The notes beneath the pieces are model-generated. The model made no database searches, was not told the DNA's origin, and worked only from the letters and a program-made list of their open reading frames with translations. Of a DNA stretch of 64,000 bases, positions 1 to 11,540 are shown piece by piece. Source of the stretch: Mesorhabditis belari (Eukaryota; Nematoda; Chromadorea; Rhabditida; Rhabditidae); contig CAUEEP010000211.1 in the NCBI GenBank assembly GCA_958450365.1, forward strand, positions 992,001-1,056,000, given 5' to 3'. Numbering within the stretch: the first letter of the stretch is position 1; every line of letters starts with the position of its first letter. The position numbers and the translations under genes were made by a program.

Positions 1-1139
1 TGGGGTCCGTGATGGGGAGGAATTTTATTGCCCCGGATCAGTGAGACTGGGAAAGTCTTTTTTTTTTGTTAAAGATATCGAATGCCGTGAAAATAGGCCC
101 TGAATTTCATCAAATCGTTTTCTCAGCCGTTATCTGGGAATTTGGCTTTGAAATTTTGTCTACAATTTGACTCTTCCCCCCCCTACTGTCTAGAAGCTGT
201 CTGCAGCTTAATCTCGAAGCATTCTTTTTTTGGCAAATACTGTGGCTACCCCGTCTCGCAGCTGTTCCAGAAACTGTGGGGCTGTCTTAGAAGCTCGTGG
301 CAACTGTCTACAACTGTCTACAACTACAATACACAAGTAAGCAGCAGTCAATTATTCCTATGCAAAGTGCCAAAGAAACAATTTTAAGAACAACCGGTGA
401 AAAGAAGATAAAAGGGAAGAAGGCAGATAAAAAACGAAGATGGAATTGTGTTCGAATCTTTGAGTTTTTCTTCTCTGTTAAACTATTTGGCCAAATGTTG
501 ATATAGGCATTTCATTGGTTTTTGTGATTCGAACGAGGAGATCATATTTTATCAGTAAATAGTTGAACAATAGTTGAACATTTGCAGATGCCTTTTGTTT
601 GGATCTTGGCTTTTTTAATCTACTTTGTAGCTTTGCAAACATGAGCATCTGGCGCATTAAAGAGACAAGTTATAAGCGGTTTTTTTGTAAAGGAACTATA
701 TAATTCTTATATAGTTCTGGGTGCCTGTTATTATTAGAAAATACGGTACTTAAAATAAGCTATATAAAATCTTATAGTTCTAATTTAAAGTTCTTTAAAG
801 TCCTTGTTTTAGTCCATCTCAATCTCCTCACCAGGAATCCATAAATCGATGATCGGAATTCGTGTCAACGATTCGGGCAAATTCACTCATCCATTCGGAG
901 CCATTTTTGTTGTATTTTCTGTTGTTTTCTTTTGAAAATCAATCATTTGATTGATATTGATATGATTGGTTTCTTTAAAAAAATGATTGATGTTTTGAAT
1001 GATTTGAACCACTTTTTAAAAAAATCAATCATTTCCCTATTTTTGATCCGAGAGATAAAGGTTTTATTTCCCCCAAGAAAATCAAAGTTTTTGTACCCAA
1101 AAACATCAAAAAAGTTTCAAGTTTCAATTGAAATCAGAA
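1..1139. other. AT-rich intergenic stretch, no gene seen
   Basis: Three short open frames occur here (about 60-85 codons) but none shows a recognisable motif or splice-site-bounded coding. From 930 to 1030 there is a simple ATTGATTGA-type run that folds on itself. I see nothing else to annotate. Confidence 0.6.
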
Positions 1140-1149
1140 TTCAACAATT

Positions 1150-1640
1150 TATTACGACGAGATCTAGTGAGGGATTTGAGTGTTGAGCTTCTGCAAAAGC
1201 TTTGGAAGCCAGTAGAAATGGGAAAAACTTGAAATAGTATCAACTCGGCTCGCCTAGATTGCTATTATTAAAGAAAATTCGGTATTATACTTTGTTTGAT
1301 GACTTTTAAACAAGATCCCGATCATTTGAACTCAATCACAGCCAACTAGATTCTTCTACCGTATTCTCTTCCGTAGTGGTGCCCTCTGATAATCGCCTAA
1401 ATTCCTCATTAATCTCGAGGAAGCGTTTATCAGAACCTAATAGATGGTCAGGAAGAATGTAGCTGACAGTCAGATCTAGTCGGGATTTTGGAGTGTTGAG
1501 GAAGCTGCCGTCTCCATTTTAGAAACGCGTAAAATAGGCATCAACTCAGCTCGCCTGGGTGCACTATTATTGCCAAGAATGCCGCACCATTCGCCGTAGG
1601 ATTTGAATTCAGACATTAAAGTTTTTCATTTAAATTGAGC
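1150..1640. repeat. Interspersed repeat family R1, two adjacent sub-units
   Basis: Two related blocks (about 1150-1345 and 1380-1640) share the phrases 'atcaactcggctcgcc', 'gtagctgac' and 'cgtttatcagaacct'. The same pair of blocks recurs in the same orientation at 42.4-43.25 kb. Single blocks recur inverted at about 8.03-8.33 and 35.58-35.77 kb. There is no long ORF, so the family is probably non-autonomous. Seen directly by comparing copies; class unknown. Confidence 0.75.
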
Positions 1641-1724
1641 GAGCAGAAACCAATTTCTTCAGTGGGGCAGATCCCCTGCGTCACGTAGAACATTGTGTTC
1701 TTGATTGAACGGAACTGGAATGAT

Positions 1725-1835
1725 CTAAATCTTAAAGATATCTGGGGCTAATATCTCTTGAGACATCTAAAGATCTCTGAAGATATACAAATTATAAATC
1801 TTAAAGATATCTAGATCTAATATCTCTAAGTTTTT
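1725..1835. repeat. Short direct repeat built on AAATCTTAAAGATATCT
   Basis: The phrase 'aaatcttaaagatatct' occurs twice about 70 bp apart, separated by related 'atctc' and 'gatatc' words. Low-complexity, no coding sign. It lies just beyond the 3' end of the CUB gene. Confidence 0.5.
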
Positions 1836-2000
1836 CAATCAATCATTTTTCATGATTGATTTCGATGATCAATCCCGGAGATCATTTCATTTCCTATTTT
1901 TGATCCCAGAAAGAAGGTTTGTTTCGAAGGAAGAAAATCAATTTTTCTTTTAAACAACTCAAAAAGTTTCAAGTTTCAATTCAAATCAGAATTCAACAAT

Positions 2001-5000
2001 TTATTCTTTATTAAGAATATCAGTGCGTTTTATTGCCTCATTCACTCGTCCAATCGGCCTCTTTCCACCCTGTGTCCACTCTGCGTACTCGGCAACGAAA
2101 CCCTGAAAAGAAAGAAAGGTTTGTTGTGTCTCCAAACAGACGACACTTTCCAAATTCCGATAACTTTTGAAGGATCAATGTTTTGAGCAGCAATTGAGCA
2201 AAGCAAATCTATCCATTTTCCTTTTTTCGCATCAAACTTGAATCCAGTGTAATTAATCTGGACGAGATTACCTTAGTTTTACAGTTTTTGCAGTTATTCA
2301 CTATTTAGAGTCTTAAAATCGAAAGATTACTTAGAAGATTACCATAGTTTATATCAAAACTACTCACCTTCTCTTCAACACTGTCATCTGTGTGCAAAAC
2401 TAAAAGCATCTCACTTTCCGTGCTGATCAACTCGTCGGGAATCTGAGAGAATCATCATGAGCTTTAGGATTCAAATGATAAGCTTTAAACAAGTTTAGGT
2501 AAACTTTAAACAAGTTTAGGCTAGCATCAAACAGGTTTAGGTAGCTTTAAACAGGTTTAGGTAAACTTTAAACAAGTTTAAGTAAACTTTAAAACAAGTT
2601 TTGATGGCTTTTAAGCAGGTTTGAGCTGGCATTGAAAAGCAGGTTCGGTGGCTTTAAACAGGATTTTAGATGAAAGGCTAAACAAGTTTAGGTAAACTTT
2701 AAACAAGTTTGGAGGCAAGCTTTAGAAAAGCAAGTTTAGGTGTAGCTTTAAGCAGGTTGGGCTGGCATTTAAACAGTTTTAGGTGGCTTTAAACAGGTTT
2801 GAGTAAACTTTTAAACAGGTTTAGGCTAGCATGTAAACAGGTTTAGTGGCTTTAAACTGGGTTTAGGTAAACTTTAAACAAGTCTGGCGAAACTCTAACA
2901 AGTTTAATTAAACTTTAAACAAGTTTGAGCTAGCATTAAGCAGTTTTAAAGGCTAATAGTAAAACAGTTTGGTAAAACTTCAAAAGCAAGTCACAGCTTG
3001 GCTCTGAAGCAGGTTTAACCAGTAAAACTGGCCCGTCTGGTCAAATTCTTATTGGTTTTGAAAAACGTTGAATTTACTTTCATTCGACTCGAAATCCAAT
3101 TTGCTATCGAATAAAAAGAAATTCAACGTTTTAAAAACAAATCTGGTTAAGATACGAGCGAAATTAGATTGCCAATGGGAAAGCGGATTGAAGAAGGAGC
3201 GGAGTTTAACATAGCTGCCCAGAAGTCAAACCAAATCCAGTCCAGATTCAGGTCCGACATTTGGTGAGCCACCTTTGTGGATCAAGTTTTTAACAAAGAC
3301 AAGATCAAAACCCAGACAAGACTCTTTAAAACAATTGTTTTCTGATCAATAATTCCCCAAGTTCTCCTTTCAATTCTCTTTTCATTCCCTCTTACCGTAT
3401 CCGAGCAAAAACGTCGAAAAAGTTTCTCATCTTTGGCCTCTCCTCCATCATAAATCTCGACATAATCTTGGCTCTCGACTTGGGAAATTGAGGATAAGAA
3501 AACGATTGCTTTGAGGATAAGAGAAGGATTGTTTTAAGGATAAGAAAAGGATTGTTTTGAGGATAGGAAAAGGATTGTTTTAAGGATAAGAAAAGGATTG
3601 TTTTGAGGATCAGAAAACGATTGTTTTAAAGAGCCTAGTCTGGGTTTTGATCCTCAATTTCCCAAGTTCTCCCTTCAATTCTCTTTTCTTTCCCTCTTAC
3701 CGTATCCGAGCAAAAACGTTCAAAAAGTTTGACTCTTGAATCGTATTGACTTGGGAAATTGAGGATAAGAAAAGGATTGTTTGAAAGAGCCTAGTCTTGG
3801 TTTTGATCTTGCCTTTGTTTTTGATCTGTTTTTTTTTTCTTTGACGAAAAGAGAATTGAAGGGAGAGCTTGGGAGATTATTGATCAGAAAACGATTGTTT
3901 GATTGATCAGAATCAAACGATTGATCAGAATCAAACGATTGATCAGAAAAACGAGTCTAGTCTGGGTTTTGATCTTGTCTTTGTCTTTTAAAAACTTGAT
4001 CCACAAAAGTAGCTCACCAAATGTCGGACCTGAATCTGGACTGGATTTGGTTTGACTTCTGGGCAGCTATGTGTAAACTCCGCTCCTTCTTTCAATCCGC
4101 TTCCCGTTCCCTTCAATTCTCTTTTCTTTCCCACTTACCGTATCCGAGCAAAAGCGTCCAAAAAGTTTCTCATCTTTGGCCTCTCCTCCATCATAAACCT
4201 CGACATAATCGTAGCCCGACCAAGAGCTGTCTGTTTCGAGGTGGAAAGCGTGAAACTGAATTCAAAGTCCATAAAATTAATCGATTTTTTTCTGATACTT
4301 TTTGTCTGATAAAAGATTCACTATTTAAACCCCCGCACTTTCAATCGAATTCCTTTCCCGGATGTTGCCTTCATTTTCCATTGACAATCAGCTGTTGGTC
4401 GATTGTTACATCTTTCTGTTTTTTCCATGGGAATAGATATAACCGGCTGTTCGCTCAGCTCCCCGGTCGCCACCGCATTCTGGAAATTTGGAAACTGGCA
4501 GGTTGCGCTTTTGGATTCTTACGAGAGGACTAGATGCTGGATTGGTTGCCGGATTTTAATTTTAATTGGTTGCCGAATTACTGTATTGGCCCGATGTCGA
4601 TACGGTAATCCCCAGCTACTTGATTCTGTATCTTTGGTGTCATTACACGACCAATCCTGCTTTTTGATATTGATCCTTGTTGCTGATACGGTAATCTGGC
4701 TACTTGATACTGTATTGCTTGATGTCGATACAGTAATCTGACAACTTGATACTGTATCCTGGATTACTGTCATTACGGTATCATACTCTAGTCATCATAC
4801 TGTTCATACTGTTCTTACAGTATCTTCGATAGTGGAGAAGATGTTATTGCTGTGAATTGGATAAAGAAATCCTGATTTAAATCAGGCCGGACGAGTGAAA
4901 GAGACAATAGAATAGACAGTAGACAAAGAACTACAGTGTCATTACTGTGGCTGCTAAGGGGATAACTTCGATAATTCAGGCTGAAGAGAAGAAGGCTGCA

Positions 5001-5390
5001 GTATCTATACTTTAACTCTTACAGTATCTTCGATTCTCTTCTTCATTGTTTTGGTGGACTAGATTACTGTAGAGAAAAAAGAGACAAGAGAAAAAGGACT
5101 AATATTTCGAGCACTCATCATTTTTCCTTATCAAATTACCCGATTGATATGTGGCGTGAAATCCCCGTCTGCTCACCGATCCATCAGCCATGAAAAAGAC
5201 TGAAATCTGATTTGATGGGGAATACGTTGTTGATGGAAGGAATGAGAACCATTAAAGGGAGATAACATTGGAATTAGTGGGAAGCTGGGAGGATATTATT
5301 TGAAATTTTGTCCCAATATTAGCCTCACCTCCGTAAAAATCTCGAATTTATCATAAGTGCAAAGTGAATGTTCTTCAGAACCTCAAGGCA
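2001..5390 (-). CDS. Secreted-type protein with two tandem CUB domains (3' part of gene)
   Basis: Minus-strand exons I can bound by splice sites and phase: 5140 to about 5390 (last part of CUB1, upstream limits uncertain), 4444-4479, 4339-4415, 4139-4255, 2368-2442 and 2001-2102 (stop TAA at 2001). Donors are GTAATT, GTTATA, GTGCGG, GTAAGT and GTGAGT, and phases match across all five junctions. CUB2 starts at a CGG motif, then has DCQWKMKA, HLETDSSWSGYDYVEVYDGG, RFCSDT and LHTDDSVEEKGFVAEY, the standard order for this fold. CUB1 ends with SVFFMADGSVSRRGFHATY. CUB domains are extracellular binding modules; in nematodes they often follow an astacin protease or occur in receptors. I found no signal peptide or protease domain, so the 5' end is missing or beyond recognition. 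In CUB1 a T5 run near 5333 shifts frame and a TAA lies near 5242. The 4138-2443 intron is full of repeats. Confidence 0.85.
2462..3020. repeat. Tandem repeat, units of about 18-40 bp (AACTTTAAACAAGTTTAGG)
   Basis: Imperfect tandem copies of 'ctttaaacaggtttaggt' alternate with 'aaactttaaacaagtttag' through this stretch. It sits in the last-but-one intron of the CUB gene. Copies vary by single-base insertions, so the array is old or poorly resolved. Confidence 0.9.
3165..4110. repeat. Long inverted repeat with internal exon-derived duplications
   Basis: The arm at about 3165-3330 and the arm at about 3950-4110 are near-perfect reverse complements; both contain 'ccagattcaggtccgacat' or its complement. 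The spacer holds about six tandem copies of 'gataagaaaaggattgtttt' (3487-3625 and later). It also holds two partial copies of the CUB2 core exon (about 3366-3475 and 3665-3740), each ending in a GTAAGA donor on the minus strand. All lie inside a CUB gene intron. Origin could be a fold-back element or local template switching. Confidence 0.85.
4555..5090. repeat. Degenerate tandem repeat of GATACTGTA / TACAGTATC words
   Basis: Words such as 'cttgatactgtat' and 'cggtaatctg' recur, in both orientations, through most of the intron between CUB1 and CUB2. The best-ordered part is 4555-4800; it becomes loose afterwards. Confidence 0.7.
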
Positions 5391-5423
5391 GGAAACTCTT
5401 CAGTGATGGTTTTAAAAGGAGCT

Positions 5424-5740
5424 TGTGATACTACAGGACAGATCCTCGAGGACCCAGATACTACAGGACAGATACTACACAGGACAGATACTACAGGACA
5501 GATACTACCGGACAGATACTACAAGGGACAGATACTTCGGGACAGATACTAAGGTTCAGATACTACAGGACAGATACACACAGGACAGATACTACAGGAC
5601 AGATACTACAGGACAGATACTACAGGACAGATACTACAGGACAGATACTACAGGACAGATACTACAGGACAGATTTTGCAGGACAGATGCACAGGACAAT
5701 ACAGGACTGATACTACAGGGATGAGGTGCAAGCCAGTACT
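5424..5740. repeat. Tandem repeat, 14-bp unit GATACTACAGGACA
   Basis: About twenty copies of a 14-bp unit, some with inserted bases such as 'gatactacaaggaca'. Looser related words continue to about 5900. The long open frame across it is a by-product of the repeat. Confidence 0.95.
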
Positions 5741-5899
5741 GTGATACTACAGTCCTTTGATACTGATCAGCCCCGGGATACTACAGTCCTTGGATACCCT
5801 GATCCTTGGATGCTAGATCGCTTGATTGCTACGATCTTGGATACTACAGTCCTGTGATGCTAGAATCCTTGGATTCACGGATCATGGATACTACGGTCA

Positions 5900-6480
5900 T
5901 GTTGTGCTGATCTGTCATAGCCCGTGCCCCTCTGATCTGTATAGAATGTTTCCTCACGAGTAATACGTTTTTGTCCCTGTGCGCTTCGCGAAAACTGGCA
6001 CAGAAATTATCGTGGTTTTAAATTGTTACCAAGAGTAGTAAAAAATCACGAGCGCCGCCTTATATACGAGTCTTTTTTTAAAGACTTTCAGCCAGTTACA
6101 ATTGATTTGGTGGGAAGTTCCCTCCACACGTGAGTATTCAATTGACTCGGCGATGTAAAGAAGTTGCATAAGCTTAGTTACTCGGAACCCCCCCCATGCG
6201 TCGATCAATCGCGTAACGAATTACTCCGAGAAACCTCTAAAGAAACCTCTAAAGATTTCCAAATTTCAGGCAAATGATATCCGATGTCAGGGCGTTGTCC
6301 AGCACATGCCTTTTACAATTCTCCTCTTTCGGTACTCGTTTTGGATGATTTGGGAAGCAATGTTCCCTGTAAAGTTGGCCGAGATTCATTGCTGACAATT
6401 CGTCGATTACAATCAATCAGCTAGTTCATGTCTTACATAAAAGAACTTGATTAAACTTGAAAAAGTAAAACGTTGCTGCA
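5900..6480. other. No gene resolved; possible upstream exon relics of the CUB gene
   Basis: On the minus strand a 60-codon frame (6026-6208) and a stretch near 6300-6420 that reads DCNRRIVSNESRPTLQGTLL could be upstream exons of the CUB gene. Neither has convincing splice sites. I leave them unassigned. Confidence 0.25.
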
Positions 6481-6489
6481 GCTTCGTGT

Positions 6490-6975
6490 TTAAGCGGTTT
6501 TCCCCAAAGTTCCCAAGTCCTCAAGTTCCCAAGTTCCCCAGTACCCAAGTTCCCAAGTTCCCGAGTTCTCAAGTCCACGAGTGCTCAAAGTTTCTAGTCC
6601 CATCAAGTTCCTGAGTCCTCCATTCCCAAGTTCCCAAGCGCCCCAGTTCCACAGTTCTTAAGTGCCTCAAGTTCCCCAGTTGTCAGGTTCCAAGTTCCCA
6701 TTTTTTCAGGTTTTGTTTAGAATCATCAGTTTCCCCAGTCCTCAAGTTCCCAAGTCCTCAAGTTTAAGAAGTTCCCAAGTACCCCAGTTCCCCCACAGAG
6801 TTTCTGAGTCCTCAAGTTCCCCAAGTCACCTCAAGTTCCTAAGTTCCCAAGTACCCAAGTTCCCCAGTTCCCAAGTCCCTCCTTTCCCAAGTCCTCAAGT
6901 TCCCAAGTTCTCAAGTCCCCAAGTCCTCAGGTTCCCAAGTCCCGAGTCCCCCAGTCCCAAATCCCGAGTCCGCAA
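6490..6975. repeat. Tandem repeat of CAAGTTCC(C) / CAAGTCCT, about 8-bp period
   Basis: Degenerate 8-9 bp words 'aagttccc', 'aagtcctc' and 'agtacccc' fill the stretch. The 150-codon plus-strand frame across it is Ser/Pro/Gln low complexity (SSQVPKFP) dictated by the repeat and should not be called a protein. Confidence 0.9.
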
Positions 6976-7460
6976 GTTACCTGACGGATCGTTGAACTCA
7001 AAAGAAACATCCGCCCTCCTTATTTTGTGTCCATCTTCGGCCAAATATAACCAGCATTGCAACTGCACTTGTAGCCTAAATTCTTCTTTTAATTCTAAAA
7101 CTTTCCCAAACTAGTGGCAATGCTTTAGCTTTTCAAAAAGAACTACAATAGCTATAATAGCTTTTCTTGAGAGCTTTAAAACAGCATCACCCCAGATTGA
7201 ATGTTGAAAGTTTTGTTTATTTCTTTTGTTTCCCCTTTTTTTGCTTAAAAATTTATATCTCACCAATTCGATTCTCACAAATGTGCTCACAGCCAGCATT
7301 CTTATGTTGACATTCATCCGTTTTCTATTGAAGAAATTATTCGAAACATATCCCCAACCAGCATGAATCCGAAACAAACTCCAGACGAACTCGATTCGAA
7401 TCAGAAGTCAAGAAAAAGTGGTTCGCCTGTGAAATCAAATTTCTTCTAATTCTATCATAA

Positions 7461-7790
7461 TATTGGGTTGGTGAATTGAAAACTGCGCCAGCTATTTCAC
7501 TTGGGACTGTGAAGGACAGCATAAAAAACAAGAGCATTGAACCAGCTGAAAGAGGGGGGTTTGGTTACTTCAACATTTCCTCAAACTGACTCTAAAATAA
7601 ATAGCCTTGTTTGGGGACTTTTGGCGCATCCCGCATCCAGTCCGGACCTCGCCCCCTTGCGGTTACTACTATTTACAATTCCAGATCATGAGCTGGCTGG
7701 GATCATAGGCTTATATAAATTATATGAGCTATTCCGGATCATGAAAAAAAACAACAAAAAACAAGAGCTCAGCTTTCCTTTTTCTTAGAA
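7461..7790 (+). mobile_element. Mariner-type transposon relic 1
   Basis: It starts with the mariner-like end TATTGGGTTGGTGAATT and shares 'ttggttacttcaacatttcctcaaactga' wording with the copy at 21.4 kb. Around 7625-7670 the plus strand reads HPASSPDLAP, matching the conserved (A)HP-YSPDLAP signature of mariner transposases. The rest of the catalytic domain is missing and no right-hand end is visible, so this is a truncated copy. Confidence 0.75.
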
Positions 7791-8029
7791 AATTATTTTT
7801 TCAACCAAAAGTTTAGGCCTTAAGACAGAAAGAAAAGAAAAGCGAAAATTTCTCCACAAACTTTCTCAGTCAATCTTGTCTTAAAAATGATCAAAAGTAA
7901 CCACGATATTCTTTACACAATCAGTTACTTCACCGATTCTCAAGCAATCTTTGGCTTCACTCAGTTTTCTTACCCTCAATGTTGAAATGAGTAGAGGTGA
8001 TGAAAATCTAAAACAATTCGAAATAGTCA
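7791..8029. other. AT-rich spacer, nothing seen
   Basis: No open frame, repeat or RNA signature stands out. Confidence 0.5.
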
Positions 8030-8330
8030 TTTTCTCTAATAATAGTGCACCCACGCGAGCCAGGAGTTGATGCCTATTTTACAGTTTTCGAAGCTTCTAC
8101 AGAAGCTCAGCCCTCTAATCCCCCACAAGGTCATCGTCAGCTACATTTTCCGACCGCCCATCAATAGGTTCTGATAAGCTGGTTCTCGAGATACAAGGAA
8201 TTCGGCAACGCTCGCATGCACTACTCTAATAGAGCTATTAGAGCTATTAGAGCTATTAGAGCACTACTCTATTCAGAAAATCCAGTAATTGATCTGAATT
8301 TGGGTTTGAATTAGATCAAATGATTGATTT
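8030..8330 (-). repeat. R1 family copy, inverted, with GAGCTATTA run
   Basis: Reverse complement of the unit at 1380-1640 and 42.4-42.7 kb (phrases 'gagttgatgcctattttaca' and 'cgtcagctacattttccgac'). It ends in four copies of 'agagctatt' (8228-8262). A related AGCTATTA/GTAGTGC word cluster is also present at 42.46-42.52 kb, so this is probably the true end of the repeat. Confidence 0.75.
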
Positions 8331-8854
8331 CAAATCTAGTTATTTATTTTTGTACTTCGAAACTTGGATGACCCCAGTTTCTCGGTTTCAAGTTAAGAAA
8401 TTGAAAGTGAACGAAGATTCTTAAGCGACCACAAAATTTCTTGTTTTAGCCTGTCCAGCGGTTTTTAATGAGGATTTGTTTACGAAAATGAAAGCCAGTC
8501 AGCCTCTCCGGCTCCTCTCAAACTGTTGTGTCCAAGGTTCACAGGCATTTTGTCCAAAGTCCCAGTCGACCGACTTTGTGTCAAAAGTCCAAATCGACAA
8601 ATATCACAAAGCCTCTAATTCACCTGATATCACTTCACCAGCTGATACCACGAGCTAGATTTTCCCCCAGGGTGGGATGATTCTCCTCGAAATTTGGGCT
8701 CTGATAAGACCTTGAAATATGAGAATCCTACGAGAATTTTCCCCCCCGATTAAATGATCATCAATGTTAAAAAAGCTGTACTAAGCTTGGACGGAAATCA
8801 ATACTTAAGCCTAAGCCGAAATAATATTATTAAAAATCGCTCCCGCGAGTTCTT

Positions 8855-9170
8855 ACATCTGGTCGAAGACTGAAACCGATATCGCACTTGCAACTGGAAA
8901 TCTCTGCAGTTCGATTTTTCGATAAAAAGCCTCACGGTAACTATTATCTACTATTTCTTTTACTACAGAGTGACCAAGAATTCCCGCAACAACGTCGGGC
9001 ATTTAACCGACGCCATTTATCTCCCTGCGATGGGTTTTATGAGAATTTCATTTCGCCCTTTCCCTTACCTGTTTTTATGGTTTTTCGATGATACTTATTT
9101 GCTTGCCGCCGGTCACACGTTCCCCAAGCCGTTGCAGGCCCTTTTGAATGGAGGCAGATTTGGCTTTTAA
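8855..9170 (+). repeat. R2 repeat copy with a conserved open frame (exon-like)
   Basis: About 8860-9060 is the reverse complement of 41.69-41.89 kb (phrases 'ctattatctactatttcttt' and 'caacgtcgggc'). The plus strand reads VTKNSRNNVGHLTDAIYLPA after a TTTTACTACAG acceptor. This could be a duplicated host exon or a piece of an element. Product unknown. Short direct repeats of the phrase 'ggcagatttggcttttaa' follow at about 9140-9170 and 9495-9510, and again at 24.24 kb. Confidence 0.4.
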
Positions 9171-10238
9171 TTGTTAATTTGTCTTGTCAGCGCCGGCTCC
9201 CGAGCCAAAGAAAGTGCAGGAGTTTCGTTGAGACCTTCCACAGACTTCATCTCGTTTTCCGAGTGGCCACCCAGCTCACCCAATCTTAACCCATTGGATT
9301 CCTCAATCTGATGTTTCTTGACCTAGAGCATAGTGCTAAAACTCCATAAAAATATTTGAAAGTTGAAGATGCTCGTATCCCCGCCAGGGATCCCCGATGC
9401 CTATTTGCTACGGTCGACTCGTAGAGTCAACGTAAGATAACACCCCAGAACGTTTCCCAAACATTTGCAGGCCTGTCTGAATGCCGATAAAAACAAAATT
9501 TGGCTTTTAGGTATTCTTTGTTTACTGTTACTCATGTTTGAATAAAAATAATTTGATGTATTGCTGAATGGGTTTTGGTTTGGTTTAAAGTTGGTTTTGG
9601 TTAGTTTGGTTTGATTGAGTTTGATTAGTTGGTTGGTTGATTAGTTGGATTAAAAATTGATTTAAAAGCCAGGTCTTGTGTTTGCTGCAGTGATTCTTGG
9701 TCACCCTGTAGGTGCTTTGGCGTTCTGAATTTACTCAATTAAAATTAGTTATAAACAAATTTTTGCCCGATAAGTCACTCCGATTGTTCTCTTAATCATG
9801 TTATCACAGTGATTTGATCCTTGACATTCATCAATTCCTTTGTCCGGTATGGGTTTTCCGAAATCCCTTTTGCACAAAGGACAATAGTGAATCTAGAAAT
9901 AAATTGCTTGAAAAAAAGGAGTTTCAGTTTGGGTTTGAGGTTGGGTTTTCTGAGTTCGGCTTGACTTTGGCTTGAGGCTTTAGCTTGAGCACAGCTAGGC
10001 CTTGGCCCGAGCCTTAGCTTGAGCGCCAAACTGACTTTAAAAAGCCAAGGCCAAAGCCCGAGCTTTGAAAGCAGGGCTTTAACCCGAACCTTAAGCTGGT
10101 TTAAACCGCTCACCTTCGGTTCTGGGTTCAGTTTCAGTTTCGGTTTCAGTTTCAGTTTGATTACCTCAGCATTAACCGTTTACTTTATTCCCAGTGATCA
10201 CGTTTTTTCCGCTATTTGACCACGTAACCTTTCAATGG
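9171..10238. other. Spacer with short GGTTTGGTT and GCTTGAGC low-complexity runs
   Basis: 9565-9660 is a GGTTT/GGTTA run; 9925-10165 is an imperfect 'ggtttcagtttcggtttc' and 'cttgaggctttagcttgag' run with complementary halves. Open frames here follow the repeat. No gene is supported. Confidence 0.6.
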
Positions 10239-10430
10239 TTATTTACCAAGCAAAATATTTAAATAAACATTGAGAAATTCCACTATATTGAAACACTCGC
10301 GTTTTCCGAAATTCTCATAAACTCCTTGAAACAAACCCGTTACTTCAATCGATCCCTCCCAAATGATGAGCTGATCGTAGATGCAATCTTTACATACTGT
10401 TCCACCTACAGCCATCCCGACAGTTTTCAA
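10239..10430 (-). CDS. Possible terminal exon, unknown product
   Basis: A 63-codon minus-strand frame includes VGMAVGGTVCKDCIYDQLII and then YENFGKRECFNIVEF before its stop. Composition looks coding (balanced, Cys-containing) and unlike the flanking simple repeats. No family is recognised. The 5' side is blocked by the 10.49-10.94 kb repeat, so any upstream exon would be beyond 10.94 kb, where a weak 61-codon frame exists (10936-11121). Confidence 0.3.
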   Translation of the reverse strand: MKTVGMAVGGTVCKDCIYDQLIIWEGSIEVTGLFQGVYENFGKRECFNIVEFLNVYLNILLGK

Positions 10431-10486
10431 TGTTTTTTGTTCATTTATCTATTCTTTATCATTCTTTAAATAGCTATTAACAGTAT

Positions 10487-10940
10487 TTGATTGATTTTAT
10501 TCATTTTATTCATTTTATTTATTTGATTCATTTGATTCATTTGATTCATTTTGATTCATTTGATTCATTTTATTCATTTTATTCATTTTATTCATTTTAT
10601 TCATTTTATTCATTTTATTTATTTGTTTCATTTTATTCATTTTATTTCATTTTGATACATTTTTATTCATATTTATTCATTTTATTCATTTAATTTATTT
10701 TATTTATTTGGTCATTTTATTTAAATTTTTTATTCATTTTATTCATTTTTGTTATTTGAGTTCATTTTATTTATTTGATTCAATTTTATTCTAAATTTAG
10801 TTTTGTTTATTCATTTGATTCATTTGATTCATTTGATTCATTTGATTCATTTGATTAATTTGATTCATTTGATTATTTTATTAATTTTGGTTCAATTTAT
10901 TCATTTTATTCATTTGATTCATTTTATTCATTTTTTCAGA
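10487..10940. repeat. Tandem repeat TTCATTTTA / TTCATTTGA, 9-bp period
   Basis: Near-continuous 9-bp units over about 450 bp with variants TTTATTTGA and TTTCATTTTA. Strongly strand-asymmetric (T-rich on plus). Confidence 0.95.
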
Positions 10941-11039
10941 ATTTACCTGAAAAAAGTAGACTTTGGCGCGCTATTTGATATCCTTTTTCAACATGAATCC
11001 TCCATAAACAGTGGATTTCGTTGGATGGGAGATAGGGAT

Positions 11040-11540
11040 ATCTGAGGACCTTAAAAATAAAGATATGAGAAATAAAGATATAAAAATAAAGATATAAAAT
11101 TGCAGGCATCCTCAAGTTCAAAGATAGGAATATCCATCTAAAGATACAAGTACAAAAGACATATAAAGATTATAAGAATAAGATCTCTAAAATGAGATTA
11201 GATTGATTTTGGTATAAACAAGCGTTACTAAACTTTTTGTTGTGAGGGAAGCTTTTTAAAAAATGTCTGTATTTAAAAAGTACATTTTCTTGTATGTGTT
11301 TGGGATCTTTTTGAATGGTTATTCTTGTTTTTAAGATCTTCTTTCTTGCTTTTGAGTGACCAATTCGACCATCAGTTTCTTTCTTTTTTAGGAGCTCAAA
11401 TTAGACAACAGTCGAAGAATCTCATCGAGTTTGGATCCAGCTTTTTGGTTTTATTTATTGTCCCCAGCCGGTGCCGAAAACCTGACTCTAACGCTTTCGG
11501 AAAAGTGATGAAGATCTCAGAAACATGAACATTATCGTTG
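11040..11540. other. AT-rich spacer
   Basis: Contains a short 'aataaagatata' run (11055-11100) and no supported gene. Confidence 0.5.

Noticed and set aside
4021..4533. 170-codon plus-strand ORF
   Set aside because: It is antisense to the well-supported CUB2 exons on the minus strand.
6662..7114. 150-codon Ser/Pro-rich protein
   Set aside because: The frame is the direct translation of an 8-bp tandem repeat.
7537..7788. Host gene on plus strand
   Set aside because: The frame lies inside a mariner relic and contains the SPDLAP motif.
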